Shown here: positions 45,911 to 53,480 of the stretch, in pieces | Layout of the letters: each line of letters starts with the position of its first letter | How positions within the stretch are numbered: position 1 is the first letter of the stretch | Assembly (NCBI RefSeq): GCF_900116285.1 | Contig: NZ_FPAJ01000003.1 | Span: forward strand, 475,978-539,977 | Length of the DNA stretch: 64,000 nucleotides | Source: Sulfitobacter marinus | Lineage (GTDB): Bacteria > Pseudomonadota > Alphaproteobacteria > Rhodobacterales > Rhodobacteraceae | Reading direction: 5' to 3' | Position numbers and translations under genes: made by a program | The notes under the pieces: model-generated | What the model was told of the DNA's origin: nothing | Seen by the model: the letters and a program-made list of their open reading frames with translations, nothing else | The model's database searches: none

Positions 45911-45920
45911 TGGTATATCC

Positions 45921-45960
45921 ATCTGTTTTAGTAAACTTACAACTTTAGTAAGAAACAGAT
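45921..45960. promoter_or_regulatory. Inverted and direct repeats upstream of the iron-binding-protein gene
   Basis: ATCTGTTT (45921-45928) and AAACAGAT (45953-45960) form 8-bp perfect arms. Between them TTTAGTAA occurs twice (45928-45935 and 45944-45951, 16-base period) and GTAAACTTAC is a small palindrome. The block lies 11-50 bases before the start codon, so it could be an operator or a 5'-UTR hairpin. Confidence 0.45.
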
Positions 45961-45984
45961 TTGGCCCCGGCAATCAAGGAGTTC

Positions 45985-46001
45985 TTGACTAAAAGACTAG
46001 G
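45985..46001. promoter_or_regulatory. Degenerate match to the 43096 palindrome
   Basis: TTGACTAAAAGACTAGG. Its left half matches TCGACTA of the iron-permease palindrome in 6 of 7 bases; the right half matches poorly. Position about 75 bases upstream of the iron-binding-protein start. Confidence 0.3.
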
Positions 46002-46042
46002 AGAGCGTTTTGCCGCCAATCAAGCGGCAAAACGCATGATGC

Positions 46043-46915
46043 TTAGGTGTCGGACCCGATCTTGTCTTGGGTTTTGGTGTCGAAATCGCTGGCATCATGA
46101 CGTTCGTGCAGCTGCATCTCGGGGTCGCCAAAGGGACGGTTGACCATTCTGCCGCGCGTAACTGCGGGGCGCGCGTCGATCTTTTCGGCCCATTTCACCA
46201 CGTTCTTATAAGACGCCACATCAAGGAACTCGGCTGCCTCGTACAAACGGCCCAAAACAAGCTGACCATACCATGCCCAGATCGCCATATCGGCGATGGA
46301 ATATTCGCCCGCCATATAGTCGTTATCAGCAAGGTGGCGGTCTAGAACGTCCAACTGGCGCTTGGTCTCCATCGCAAAGCGGTCGATGCAATATTTGATT
46401 TTGACCGGCGCATAAGCATAGAAATGACCAAAACCGCCGCCCAGATAGGGCGCGCTGCCCATTTGCCAGAACAGCCAGGACATGCATTCGGTGCGCTGGC
46501 TTGGGTCTTTGGGCAGGAAGGCGTCAAACTTTTCTGCCAGATGCAGCATCATGGAGGCGGATTCGAAAATGCGCTGCGGTTTGTCACCGGAATGGTCCAT
46601 CATCGCGGGGATTTTGGAGTTCGGGTTCACGTCAACAAAACCCGACCCGAACTGGTCGCCCTCGCCGATGTTGATCAACCATGCATCATATTCCGCGCCC
46701 TTGTGACCTGCGGCCAGCAGCTCTTCCAGCAGGACAGTGACCTTGACGCCGTTGGGTGTGGCCAGCGAATATAGCTGGATCGGATGCTTGCCCACGGGCA
46801 GCTCTTTCTCTGAGGTTGGGCCAGCAACGGGGCGGTTGATATTGGCGAATTTACCGCCGTTGCCTTGTTCCCATTCCCAGACGGCGGGGGGGGTATAGTC
46901 GGGCAGATCAGTCAT
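46043..46915 (-). CDS. yghU: Glutathione-dependent disulfide-bond oxidoreductase, YghU type
   Basis: Predicted protein of 290 residues of the Nu-class GST family. YghU hallmarks are the N-terminal extension KFANINRPVAGPT, the GSH-binding LYSLATPNGVKVTVLLEEL, and SKIPAMMDHSG followed by IFESASMMLHLAEKF. The C-terminal domain contains GSAPYLGGGFGHFYAYAP. AGAGGGAT upstream supports ATG 46915. Monocistronic by spacing. Confidence 0.93.
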   Translation of the reverse strand: MTDLPDYTPPAVWEWEQGNGGKFANINRPVAGPTSEKELPVGKHPIQLYSLATPNGVKVTVLLEELLAAGHKGAEYDAWLINIGEGDQFGSGFVDVNPNSKIPAMMDHSGDKPQRIFESASMMLHLAEKFDAFLPKDPSQRTECMSWLFWQMGSAPYLGGGFGHFYAYAPVKIKYCIDRFAMETKRQLDVLDRHLADNDYMAGEYSIADMAIWAWYGQLVLGRLYEAAEFLDVASYKNVVKWAEKIDARPAVTRGRMVNRPFGDPEMQLHERHDASDFDTKTQDKIGSDT

Positions 46916-47035
46916 GGAGATCCCTCTTGGTTTTGTCATTATGTCTGATGAGAACCTAGGGTGTGTGGGGGGGAGCGCAAGGGGGGGCGTCCGCTTGACC
47001 TTGGTGGCGAAACCCTTTGTGAAATGCGCGCTGGC

Positions 47036-47794
47036 CTACTTCAGCGCGTTGAACCGTTCGGTCAAATCAGACATCGCACTAAAATATGGCCCCGGACCAT
47101 AGCTTGCGCGGGCAACGCCGACATTGGCAATTGCTTTGAGCGAAGCCAAATCGCCCCTCATCATGACATTCACAGGAAGACTTACCTGGTCAACCACCTG
47201 TTCGATCAGTGCAAGATCGGTCAGCCCCGGCACGAAATAGCCATCTGCACCTGCCTCTGCATAAGCTGCAGCGCGATCAATGGCTTCGGCAATTTGCTCG
47301 GGGTGCCTGGCTTGATCTGTACCAAGGAACAGATCGGTCCGCGCGTTGATGAACAACGGCACGCCTTCGCTTGCAGCGGCCTGACGCATTGCTTTAATCC
47401 GGGCGACCTGCGTCAAAATTGAATACAGCCCATCAGCTTGCACGACCCGATCCTCAAAGTTGACGCCAATGGCACCCGCTTTGATGACTTTTCTCGTGTT
47501 CTCGGCAACTTGCTTTGGATCAGACGAATAGCCTCCCTCAAAATCTACCGTCAGGGGAAGGTCGGTTGCTTGGGCGATACGCTCTACGATCTGCATCATA
47601 AATGCCAATGGAATAGCCTCACCGTCGTCATAACCCTGCGCTGCCGCCACGGACCAGCTTCCGGTTGCGACTGCTGCCGCACCCGCTTTGGACAGGGCAT
47701 TGGCCCCACCAGCATCCCAGATATTGTATAAAACGACGGGGGCACCTTTCACATGCAACGACTTGAAGTGACGGGCTTTTTCGGACTGGTTCAT
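47036..47794 (-). CDS. Isocitrate lyase / PEP mutase family protein
   Basis: Predicted protein of 252 residues with a TIM-barrel fold: VVLYNIWDAGGANALSKAGA at the N-terminus, metal-binding VDFEGGYSSD and VNFEDRV, and NARTDLFLG. Lacks the KKCGH loop of isocitrate lyase, so the substrate may be another 2-methylisocitrate- or phosphonate-like acid; it is not assigned. The ATG at 47794 overlaps the ada stop (ATGA), an unexpected pairing with a DNA-repair gene. Confidence 0.88.
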   Translation of the reverse strand: MNQSEKARHFKSLHVKGAPVVLYNIWDAGGANALSKAGAAAVATGSWSVAAAQGYDDGEAIPLAFMMQIVERIAQATDLPLTVDFEGGYSSDPKQVAENTRKVIKAGAIGVNFEDRVVQADGLYSILTQVARIKAMRQAAASEGVPLFINARTDLFLGTDQARHPEQIAEAIDRAAAYAEAGADGYFVPGLTDLALIEQVVDQVSLPVNVMMRGDLASLKAIANVGVARASYGPGPYFSAMSDLTERFNALK

Positions 47795-48867
47795 GACAGC
47801 GTGCTTTCATAGGTTTGTTGTTTGTAATGCCGCTCGATTTCGAGAAGCTTTTGCTTGCGCCACAACCCGCCGCCATAGCCAGTTAAGGAACCATCTGCCC
47901 CGATAACGCGGTGGCAAGGCACGACAAGCGCGATCTGGTTTGCGCCGTTTGCACGGGCAACGGCGCGTGTTGCCGTTGGTCGACCGATGCGGGCGGCGAT
48001 CTGTGAATAGCTGAACGTGACGCCCGGCGGGATTTGCCGTAACTCATCCCAGACACGCCGCGCGAAAGGTGCGCCATGATAGGCAAGTGGTGTGGTAAAC
48101 TTAGACGATGTTCCGTCAAAAAACGCGGCTAGCTCAGCTTTGATCAACGTGCCAATTGCGGTCTTTCCGATGCCGATACGTCCTTTTGTCAGTTTATCAA
48201 GTTTGCTGAGCTCGGCTTTCAATGCTTTGCGATCGACAAACTCCAGCAAATGCAATTGCGATTCATCGCTGACCGAAATCATGTCCCCCAAAGGTGTCGC
48301 GATCCAATCGGCGTAAAGCATAGCAGAGCCATCGAGAGTACCGGGCGCGCGCCCCAAAAGCTGGGCAAATGCCGCGCGAAAAGCACTGGCAGATTCAAAG
48401 CGTGCATCAATCTGCGCATCTATCACCTTGCCCCCGTCCGAGATCGTTTCAAACCCGCCGCGCAGCCGTCGTTGCCGCGCCATTTCAAGAAAGGTCATCC
48501 CAAACTGTCGTTTAAAACTGCGCCGGATGGTGGACAGGTCAAAGCCCAAGCGCAGGATGTCGGCCTCTGACCACCGATACTCTGGCCGGGCCTCAAGGGC
48601 TGTAAGTAACGCGCCTATTGCCGGATCAGCAGATGCCATCGGCTCAAGAGGATGACACCGCTTGCAAGCACGAAACCCCGCTTCGATGCAGGCACCAACA
48701 GATGCATAGAAGGTGCAGTTCTCTGATTTCGGCTTTCGCGCCGGACAGGTAAGGCGGCAAAATACGCCGGTTGTTGCCACACCAACATAGGCCTGACCGT
48801 CATAGTCGGCATCGCGTGCTACAAGCGCTTGGTAAAGTGTAGCGTGATCTGGGAGGTCAAATAACAT
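47791..48867 (-). CDS. ada: Adaptive-response regulator / O6-methylguanine-DNA methyltransferase
   Basis: Predicted protein of 358 residues. The N-terminal Ada zinc domain carries GVFCRLTCPARKPKSENC and CKRCHP (four zinc cysteines, one the methylphosphotriester acceptor). A middle AraC-type helix-turn-helix follows (LGFDLSTIRRSFKRQFGMTFLEMARQRR, cited in parts). The C-terminal alkyltransferase domain has the acceptor cysteine in VVPCHRVIGADGSLTGYGGGL. Methylation of the N-domain would turn it into its own activator. Start ATG 48867. Confidence 0.96.
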   Translation of the reverse strand: MLFDLPDHATLYQALVARDADYDGQAYVGVATTGVFCRLTCPARKPKSENCTFYASVGACIEAGFRACKRCHPLEPMASADPAIGALLTALEARPEYRWSEADILRLGFDLSTIRRSFKRQFGMTFLEMARQRRLRGGFETISDGGKVIDAQIDARFESASAFRAAFAQLLGRAPGTLDGSAMLYADWIATPLGDMISVSDESQLHLLEFVDRKALKAELSKLDKLTKGRIGIGKTAIGTLIKAELAAFFDGTSSKFTTPLAYHGAPFARRVWDELRQIPPGVTFSYSQIAARIGRPTATRAVARANGANQIALVVPCHRVIGADGSLTGYGGGLWRKQKLLEIERHYKQQTYESTLS

Positions 48868-49025
48868 GTGACCACTATAGCCACCGCCAGATCCTATTGC
48901 CGCCTGAAATCGGGCGTGTATTCTATATTCTTTGCGAAATCGTTTTTCGCCGCTGGGAGGGGCGCGCAGTTGGCCACGACTGAGGCCTTATCCCATCACG
49001 GCTAGCATTCACCGAGCCCCCAAAC

Positions 49026-49057
49026 AAAAAAGCCGCCCCCGAAGGAGCGGCCTTTTG
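49026..49057 (-). terminator. Intrinsic terminator of rpmJ
   Basis: On the minus strand GCCGCTCC pairs with GGGGCGGC around a TTCG tetraloop, followed by six U residues. It lies 20 bases after the rpmJ stop. Confidence 0.88.
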
Positions 49058-49077
49058 TAATTTTCTGCGAGCAGTTC

Positions 49078-49203
49078 TTAACCCTGACGGGCTTTGAACC
49101 GGCGCTGCGTTTTGTTGATTACGTAAACGCGGCCTTTGCGACGCACAACGCGGCAGTCACGGTGCCGGTTCTTGAGCGAGCGGAGCGAATTGCGAACCTT
49201 CAT
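49078..49203 (-). CDS. rpmJ: 50S ribosomal protein L36
   Basis: A protein of 41 residues reading [20 protein letters not shown] then [21 protein letters not shown]. This is the alphaproteobacterial L36 form with only part of the zinc ribbon (single cysteine in RDCRVV). AGGAGA precedes the ATG at 49203, and a terminator with TTCG loop follows. The gene stands alone, as usual for this L36 type. Confidence 0.97.
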   Translation of the reverse strand: MKVRNSLRSLKNRHRDCRVVRRKGRVYVINKTQRRFKARQG

Positions 49204-49280
49204 GGTCGTTCTCCTGTGTCGTGGCGCGGGCCAGCGCCGGGTTGCGGGCAGCCTCGCGATTGCGAGGCCAATGAATCAGG

Positions 49281-49355
49281 TGGTGGGCGATACTGGGATC
49301 GAACCAGTGACCCCTTCGATGTCAACGAAGTGCTCTACCGCTGAGCTAATCACCC
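49281..49355 (-). tRNA. tRNA-Val (GAC)
   Basis: Minus-strand cloverleaf: acceptor GGGTGAT pairs with ATCGCCC, D arm TTAGCTCAGCGGTAGAGCA, anticodon arm CTTCG-TTGACAT-CGAAG with anticodon GAC, T arm with GGTTCGATCCC, and encoded CCA at 49281-49283. Length 75. It lies between rpmJ and the N-formylglutamate amidohydrolase gene. Confidence 0.96.
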
Positions 49356-49506
49356 CCTATGTAACACGAAAACCAGCACCCCAAACAAAAACGGGGCGCG
49401 AAATTTCCGCGCCGGTAGCGGGGTCTATAAATAGAGTCGCAGGTATGATCAAGGGGTTTTGGCTTTGTAAAAACATGCGCTACTATGGTTTTTGAAAGGT
49501 GCCTTC

Positions 49507-50367
49507 ATGTCCCACCCCTCATACGACATTATTTACCCAAAGCAGAACCTATCTTGTACGGTGTTTGCATCCCCGCATTCGGGGCGCAATTACACTGCTT
49601 CGTTCCTGAAATCCACTGTGCTGGACGCTCATACAATCCGCTCGTCCGAAGATGCTTTCGTGGACATGCTGTTTGATGTGGTTCCTCAGTATGGTGCGCC
49701 GTTTCTGATGGCGGGGGCACCGCGCGCCTATGTGGATCTGAACCGCGCCAGCGGTGAACTGGATCCGGCGTTGATCAACGGGGTCAGCCGCCAGGGGCAT
49801 AACCCGCGCGTGGCCTCTGGCCTTGGGGTGATTCCGCGTGTTGTTGCGAATGGCCGTGCGATTTACCACGGCAAAATTACGCTGGAAGAGGCTGAAAAAC
49901 GTATCGAAAACCACTGGCGGCCCTATCACGCGATCTTGCAGCAGTTGCTGAACGAGGCCCATCAGCGCCATGGGCAGGCTGTGCTGATTGATTGCCATTC
50001 CATGCCCCATGAGGCGGTAGACAGCGTCGCCCGGCAGGGGATGAAGCGGCCTGATGTCGTGTTGGGCGATCGTTTCGGGGCGGCTGCTAGCGGTGATGTG
50101 GTGGACCGGATCGAGGCCGCGCTAGTCGGTGCCGGGTTTACTGTAACGCGCAACACACCTTTTGCAGGGGCCTATATTACCCAAGCATATGGGCGCCCCC
50201 TGCGCGGGCAGCATGCCGTTCAGATCGAACTGGATCGGTCGCTATATATGGACGAGGCCCGCGTGCAGCCAAATGACCAATTCGAAGACGTGCGCAGGGC
50301 GCTGCAACAGGTTGTCGCCGAAATTGCGTTGATCGGGCAAGACCGCGCGCCATTGGCTGCAGAGTAG
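49507..50367 (+). CDS. N-formylglutamate amidohydrolase family protein
   Basis: Predicted protein of 286 residues. Family motifs are VFASPHSGRNY, SSEDAFVDMLFD, AYVDLNRASGELDP and the metal/catalytic segment VLIDCHSMPH. N-formylglutamate amidohydrolases (HutG type) release formate and glutamate, although many homologues outside hut operons have unknown substrates. No hut genes are near. GAAAGGTG precedes ATG 49507. Confidence 0.9.
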   Translation: MSHPSYDIIYPKQNLSCTVFASPHSGRNYTASFLKSTVLDAHTIRSSEDAFVDMLFDVVPQYGAPFLMAGAPRAYVDLNRASGELDPALINGVSRQGHNPRVASGLGVIPRVVANGRAIYHGKITLEEAEKRIENHWRPYHAILQQLLNEAHQRHGQAVLIDCHSMPHEAVDSVARQGMKRPDVVLGDRFGAAASGDVVDRIEAALVGAGFTVTRNTPFAGAYITQAYGRPLRGQHAVQIELDRSLYMDEARVQPNDQFEDVRRALQQVVAEIALIGQDRAPLAAE

Positions 50368-50370
50368 TAG

Positions 50371-51624
50371 TCAGCGCAACGCGCGGCCTTTAACGATGGC
50401 CTTGTCGCCGAAGCGGTTGCGAATCGCGTCTGTCGCGCGCTCGGCTTTGCCGCGCCGTCCGGCGTCGGGGTCCAATAGGTCACCAGACAGGTCCGCACCA
50501 TCTGCATCGCTAAGGTCGGAAATCCCGCAGCCCAGCAGGCGATAGGGGCCGGGATCGTTCAGTTGATCGAACAGACCACGCGCCGTGCGGTAAATCCGGT
50601 CGGCCAATTGTGTCGGATCATACAGCGACACGCGCCGCGTGATCAGCGAAAAATCGGCTCGTTTTAGCTTGAGAACAACAACACGTCCGGCCATGTTTTT
50701 GGCCTTGGCGCGATCCGCCACTTTTTGCGCCATGCGCCACAGATGGCCGTCCAGCACTTCGGGGTCCGATGTGTCGTCGCTAAAGGTGGTCTCATTACTG
50801 ATAGACTTCATCGGTTCATGGGATGAAACGCGGCGTTTGTCTTGACCGCGTGCAAGATGCCACAGGCGGTCGCCCATGCTGCCAAAGCGCGCGGTCAGGT
50901 CGGTCTGTTCCCACCGCAACAGGTCGGAAAATGTTTGAATGCCCGCTTTGTTCAACGATGCCAGCGTGGCAGCCCCCACGCCCCAGATCATGCTTACGGG
51001 CTTGTCGTGCAAAAACGCCGCCGTCTCGTCTTGGCCGATGATTGAAAAGCCATGCGGTTTGTCCAGATCAGACGCGACTTTTGCCAGGAATTTGTTGTGG
51101 GACAGCCCGATCGATCCGGTCAGGCCCAGCTCAGTCTTCATGCGCCGCACCAGTTTGGCCAGCATCACTGCGGGCGGTGCGCCGTGCAGTTTCGTCGTGC
51201 CGGTCATATCCAGAAACGCCTCATCCAGCGAAAGCGGCTCAATGGCGGGGGTCAGTTCCTCCATCATTGCGCGAATGGCGCGGGATGCGTCTACATATGC
51301 GTCCATGCGAGGCTTGATGATCACCGCCTCGGGGCAAAGCTTGAGCGCCTGAAACATTGGCATGGCGGATCTGACACCCTTGATTCGTGCGATATAACAG
51401 GCGGTTGACACCACGCCGCGCCGTCCACCGCCAATTATAACAGGTTTCCCGTTCAACTCAGGATTGTCTCTCTTTTCGACGGAGGCATAGAAGGCATCGC
51501 AATCCATATGGGCGATGGACAGGTCGAAAAGTTCTGGGTGCGATGTCACACGGGGGCTGCCGCAAGCCGGGCACCGGCGCGCGGGTGATATCTGGGTCAG
51601 GCAATCGCGGCAAACTGCGGGCAT
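50371..51624 (-). CDS. dinB: DNA polymerase IV with N-terminal zinc ribbon
   Basis: Predicted protein of 417 residues. A four-cysteine ribbon comes first (CRDC and CPAC, residues 5-21), then the Y-family palm with HMDCDAFYASVEKRD and the catalytic LSLDEAFLDMTG, YIARIKGVRSAMP for nucleotide contact, and a little-finger domain at 290-380. The C-terminus has no clear beta-clamp peptide. Translesion synthesis polymerase. The zinc ribbon is a common addition in Rhodobacteraceae (from memory). No GAAC-N7-GAAC LexA box is seen upstream. Confidence 0.94.
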   Translation of the reverse strand: MPAVCRDCLTQISPARRCPACGSPRVTSHPELFDLSIAHMDCDAFYASVEKRDNPELNGKPVIIGGGRRGVVSTACYIARIKGVRSAMPMFQALKLCPEAVIIKPRMDAYVDASRAIRAMMEELTPAIEPLSLDEAFLDMTGTTKLHGAPPAVMLAKLVRRMKTELGLTGSIGLSHNKFLAKVASDLDKPHGFSIIGQDETAAFLHDKPVSMIWGVGAATLASLNKAGIQTFSDLLRWEQTDLTARFGSMGDRLWHLARGQDKRRVSSHEPMKSISNETTFSDDTSDPEVLDGHLWRMAQKVADRAKAKNMAGRVVVLKLKRADFSLITRRVSLYDPTQLADRIYRTARGLFDQLNDPGPYRLLGCGISDLSDADGADLSGDLLDPDAGRRGKAERATDAIRNRFGDKAIVKGRALR

Positions 51625-52057
51625 AGGGGGTATATGGACCTACATGGGATGCGAACAAGATACCGCAGGTCGCGCGGTTTGAACATGGTGCCACAGGGGC
51701 AGAGAGCACTAATACTTAAGTATATACCGGATTGGGCGCGCGCGGGGCCGTTATGTCGGGTCGCTGGGTATGTCGCAGGACGCGCGTTCACGCCTAACCC
51801 ACTCTGTCGTAATACAAAGCGGGCGACACGCGCCAGAAGCGAGAGCGGAAAGATGCGGAATTAAGGGGGAGGAAAAGAGCCCCCCGCAACCAGCGGGGGG
51901 AGGTGACGAACATCAGGAAGAACCAGTTCGTCGGGGAGTATCACCAAAGTAAGGTTGCCATATCATTCTTGGGATACAAAGGCAGAATTCCCGTATTACG
52001 ACAGTAAAGCTGGGTCTGTTACCCATTAAGCACAGTCAACGATTAAAGGTGGCCGGA
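51625..52057. other. Non-coding gap with nested inverted repeats between dinB and pyrF
   Basis: A gap of 433 bases with no supported protein. It holds a 12-bp palindrome (ATACTTAAGTAT, 51712-51723) about 90 bases before dinB; outer inverted arms CTGTCGTAATAC (51804-51815) and GTATTACGACAG (51993-52004), perfect over 12 bases; and two internal hairpins between them (51880-51900 and 51902-51945). Dinb-side sequence is G+C rich, the pyrF side more A+T rich. Confidence 0.7.
51870..51960 (-). ncRNA. Candidate structured small RNA
   Basis: Read on the minus strand, a first stem-loop (GGTG...CACC outer pairs and ACGAAC/GTTCGT inner pairs, 51902-51945) has pyrimidine-rich unpaired segments containing ACTCCCC and TCTTCCT. 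It is followed by an 8-bp G+C stem GCGGGGGG type (51880-51900) and then CTCTTTTCC, like an intrinsic terminator. The strand is inferred from that tail. No convincing promoter was found, and the structure could equally be part of a small palindromic repeat element. Confidence 0.4.
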
Positions 52058-52747
52058 TTAAGGCAATTCGGCCAGTACAGCGCGTGCTGCGGCGCTTGGA
52101 TCGTCGGCTTGCCAGATCGGTCTGCCCACTACGATATGGTCCGCGCCGTCCTTGATCGCCTGATGCGGGGTGGCGACACGTTTTTGATCGCCCAAGGCCG
52201 CGCCTTGGGGGCGCACGCCGGGGGTTACAATCAGCTTGCCCTGCGATTGAGGCAGCGCCCGGATCAGCGCCGCTTCTTGCGGCGAGGCTATGACCCCGTC
52301 TGCGCCCGCTTCAAAGGCGCGGCCAGCGCGGGTGGCGACCAGATCGGGAATGTCACCTTGCTGGATCAATGCCGCATCAAGATCAGCGCGGTCCAGTGAT
52401 GTCAGAACTGTTACAGCCAGAATTTTCATGCGTGACCCGGCAGCACCTTCCATTGCGGCGCGCACAACGTTGGGGTCGCCATGGACGGTCAGGAAATCCA
52501 GATCGAACTGCGCCAAACCGCGCACGGCTGCCTCGACAGTGGCACCGATATCGAACAGTTTCATATCAAGAAAGACCCGTTTGCCATGTTCCTGGATCAG
52601 CTCATTGGCAAGGCCAAGCCCGCCGGTGGTCAACATCCCCAGCCCGATTTTATAAAATCCGACGTTATTGCCCAGCTTTTGCGCCAGTTCCAATCCGGCG
52701 ACGGCGTGAGGAACATCAAGGGCAAGGATTAGACGGTCATCTGACAT
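52058..52747 (-). CDS. pyrF: Orotidine-5'-phosphate decarboxylase
   Basis: Predicted protein of 229 residues catalysing the last step of UMP synthesis. The active-site network is intact: ILALDVP at the start, the Asp-Lys-Asp set in VFLDMKLFDIGAT, TVHGD, and the phosphate-binding VTPGVRPQGA and VVGRPIW. ATG 52747. The gene upstream on the same strand (104-residue hypothetical) ends 138 bases away. Confidence 0.96.
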   Translation of the reverse strand: MSDDRLILALDVPHAVAGLELAQKLGNNVGFYKIGLGMLTTGGLGLANELIQEHGKRVFLDMKLFDIGATVEAAVRGLAQFDLDFLTVHGDPNVVRAAMEGAAGSRMKILAVTVLTSLDRADLDAALIQQGDIPDLVATRAGRAFEAGADGVIASPQEAALIRALPQSQGKLIVTPGVRPQGAALGDQKRVATPHQAIKDGADHIVVGRPIWQADDPSAAARAVLAELP

Positions 52748-52851
52748 GGGGGCACTCCGGTTGTTGGGGCAGGGGCAAACGGTTGTGCTTTACGGTGTCG
52801 GGCTGCCCATGTCCATTATAATGCAAGCCGGAAAAGGCAGGTGCAGCTTCT

Positions 52852-52874
52852 GGCGGTGCAGATATTGCGCCGCC
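52852..52874 (-). terminator. Hairpin after the 104-residue hypothetical gene
   Basis: GGCGGTGCA (52852-52860) and TGCGCCGCC (52866-52874) pair in 8 of 9 positions around a 5-base loop, 12 bases past the stop of the hypothetical gene. No U-run, so termination is uncertain. Confidence 0.4.
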
Positions 52875-52885
52875 CGTCAAATGTT

Positions 52886-53200
52886 TCAGGCAGCGCGCAG
52901 GCCTGACAGGCTGGCGATATGCGCAAGCCAAGTTTTGGGGTCGAAACGTTGTCTTCCACCACGCGGCGGCGTGGATTGAAACTGCAATTCGCTGAACATG
53001 CCGCTGCGGGTCGCGTGACGCCGCTCGGCCTGTTTGCGCAAGCCTGATGCGGCATCCGCGAAGGATGTCGTAATAGGTGCATTGATCGAACAGGCATATT
53101 TGCAAGAGCCGTCGATGTCGTGAACAGTTACCAGCGCCTCAAAGCATTGCTCGGCGGCGTTATAGATTACATCGGTCATTTGTACTGGTCGCGTTTGCAT
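52886..53200 (-). CDS. Conserved-looking hypothetical protein of 104 residues
   Basis: I do not recognise a named family. The product begins MQTRPVQMTDVIYNAAEQCF and contains EALVTVHDIDGSCKYACSIN, ITTSFADAASGLRKQAERRH and ends PKTWLAHIASLSGLRAA. The regular domain-like first 75 residues, plausible Rhodobacteraceae codon use, and AAAAAGGT before the ATG at 53200 support it as real; the frame is open to 53341. It lies divergent from clpB, whose promoter faces away. Confidence 0.65.
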   Translation of the reverse strand: MQTRPVQMTDVIYNAAEQCFEALVTVHDIDGSCKYACSINAPITTSFADAASGLRKQAERRHATRSGMFSELQFQSTPPRGGRQRFDPKTWLAHIASLSGLRAA

Positions 53201-53372
53201 GTTTCGTACCTTTTTGAGTCCAACATCAGTCATCTGTACGATGGGGTGTTCCGTTGTCGTCTGGCATAAAAACGACTCTATGGCCCAAAGAGTTCCAATT
53301 GCCTGAATCACACTGGCGGAAAGCTGCGCGTTGGGATTCATTATGAAAAACCACGTATTATGTTAAAGGCCC

Positions 53373-53398
53373 CTTGAAACCGGCGGCCTGCGACATTT
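53373..53398 (+). promoter_or_regulatory. clpB: Candidate heat-shock (RpoH) promoter of clpB
   Basis: CTTGAAA at 53373-53379 matches the sigma-32 -35 element exactly, and CGACATTT at 53391-53398 matches CCCCATTT in 6 of 8 bases; spacing of 11 is at the short end. Position is about 85 bases before the clpB start. Confidence 0.5.
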
Positions 53399-53480
53399 GA
53401 TTTAGGTCAAGGCCCACAAAGTGACGTGCTGCTATTCAGGCGTCAAAATCACAGGGCGCTTAACTGAAAAGGAGAGAACC

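Noticed and set aside
49136..49495. Plus-strand open frame containing VGDTGIEPVTPSMSTKCSTA
   Set aside because: Antisense to tRNA-Val and rpmJ; a typical spurious translation of a tRNA gene.
51625..51760. LexA (SOS) box upstream of dinB
   Set aside because: GAAC occurs near 51652 and 51681 but no GAAC-N7-GAAC or GTTC-N7-GTTC spacing is found.
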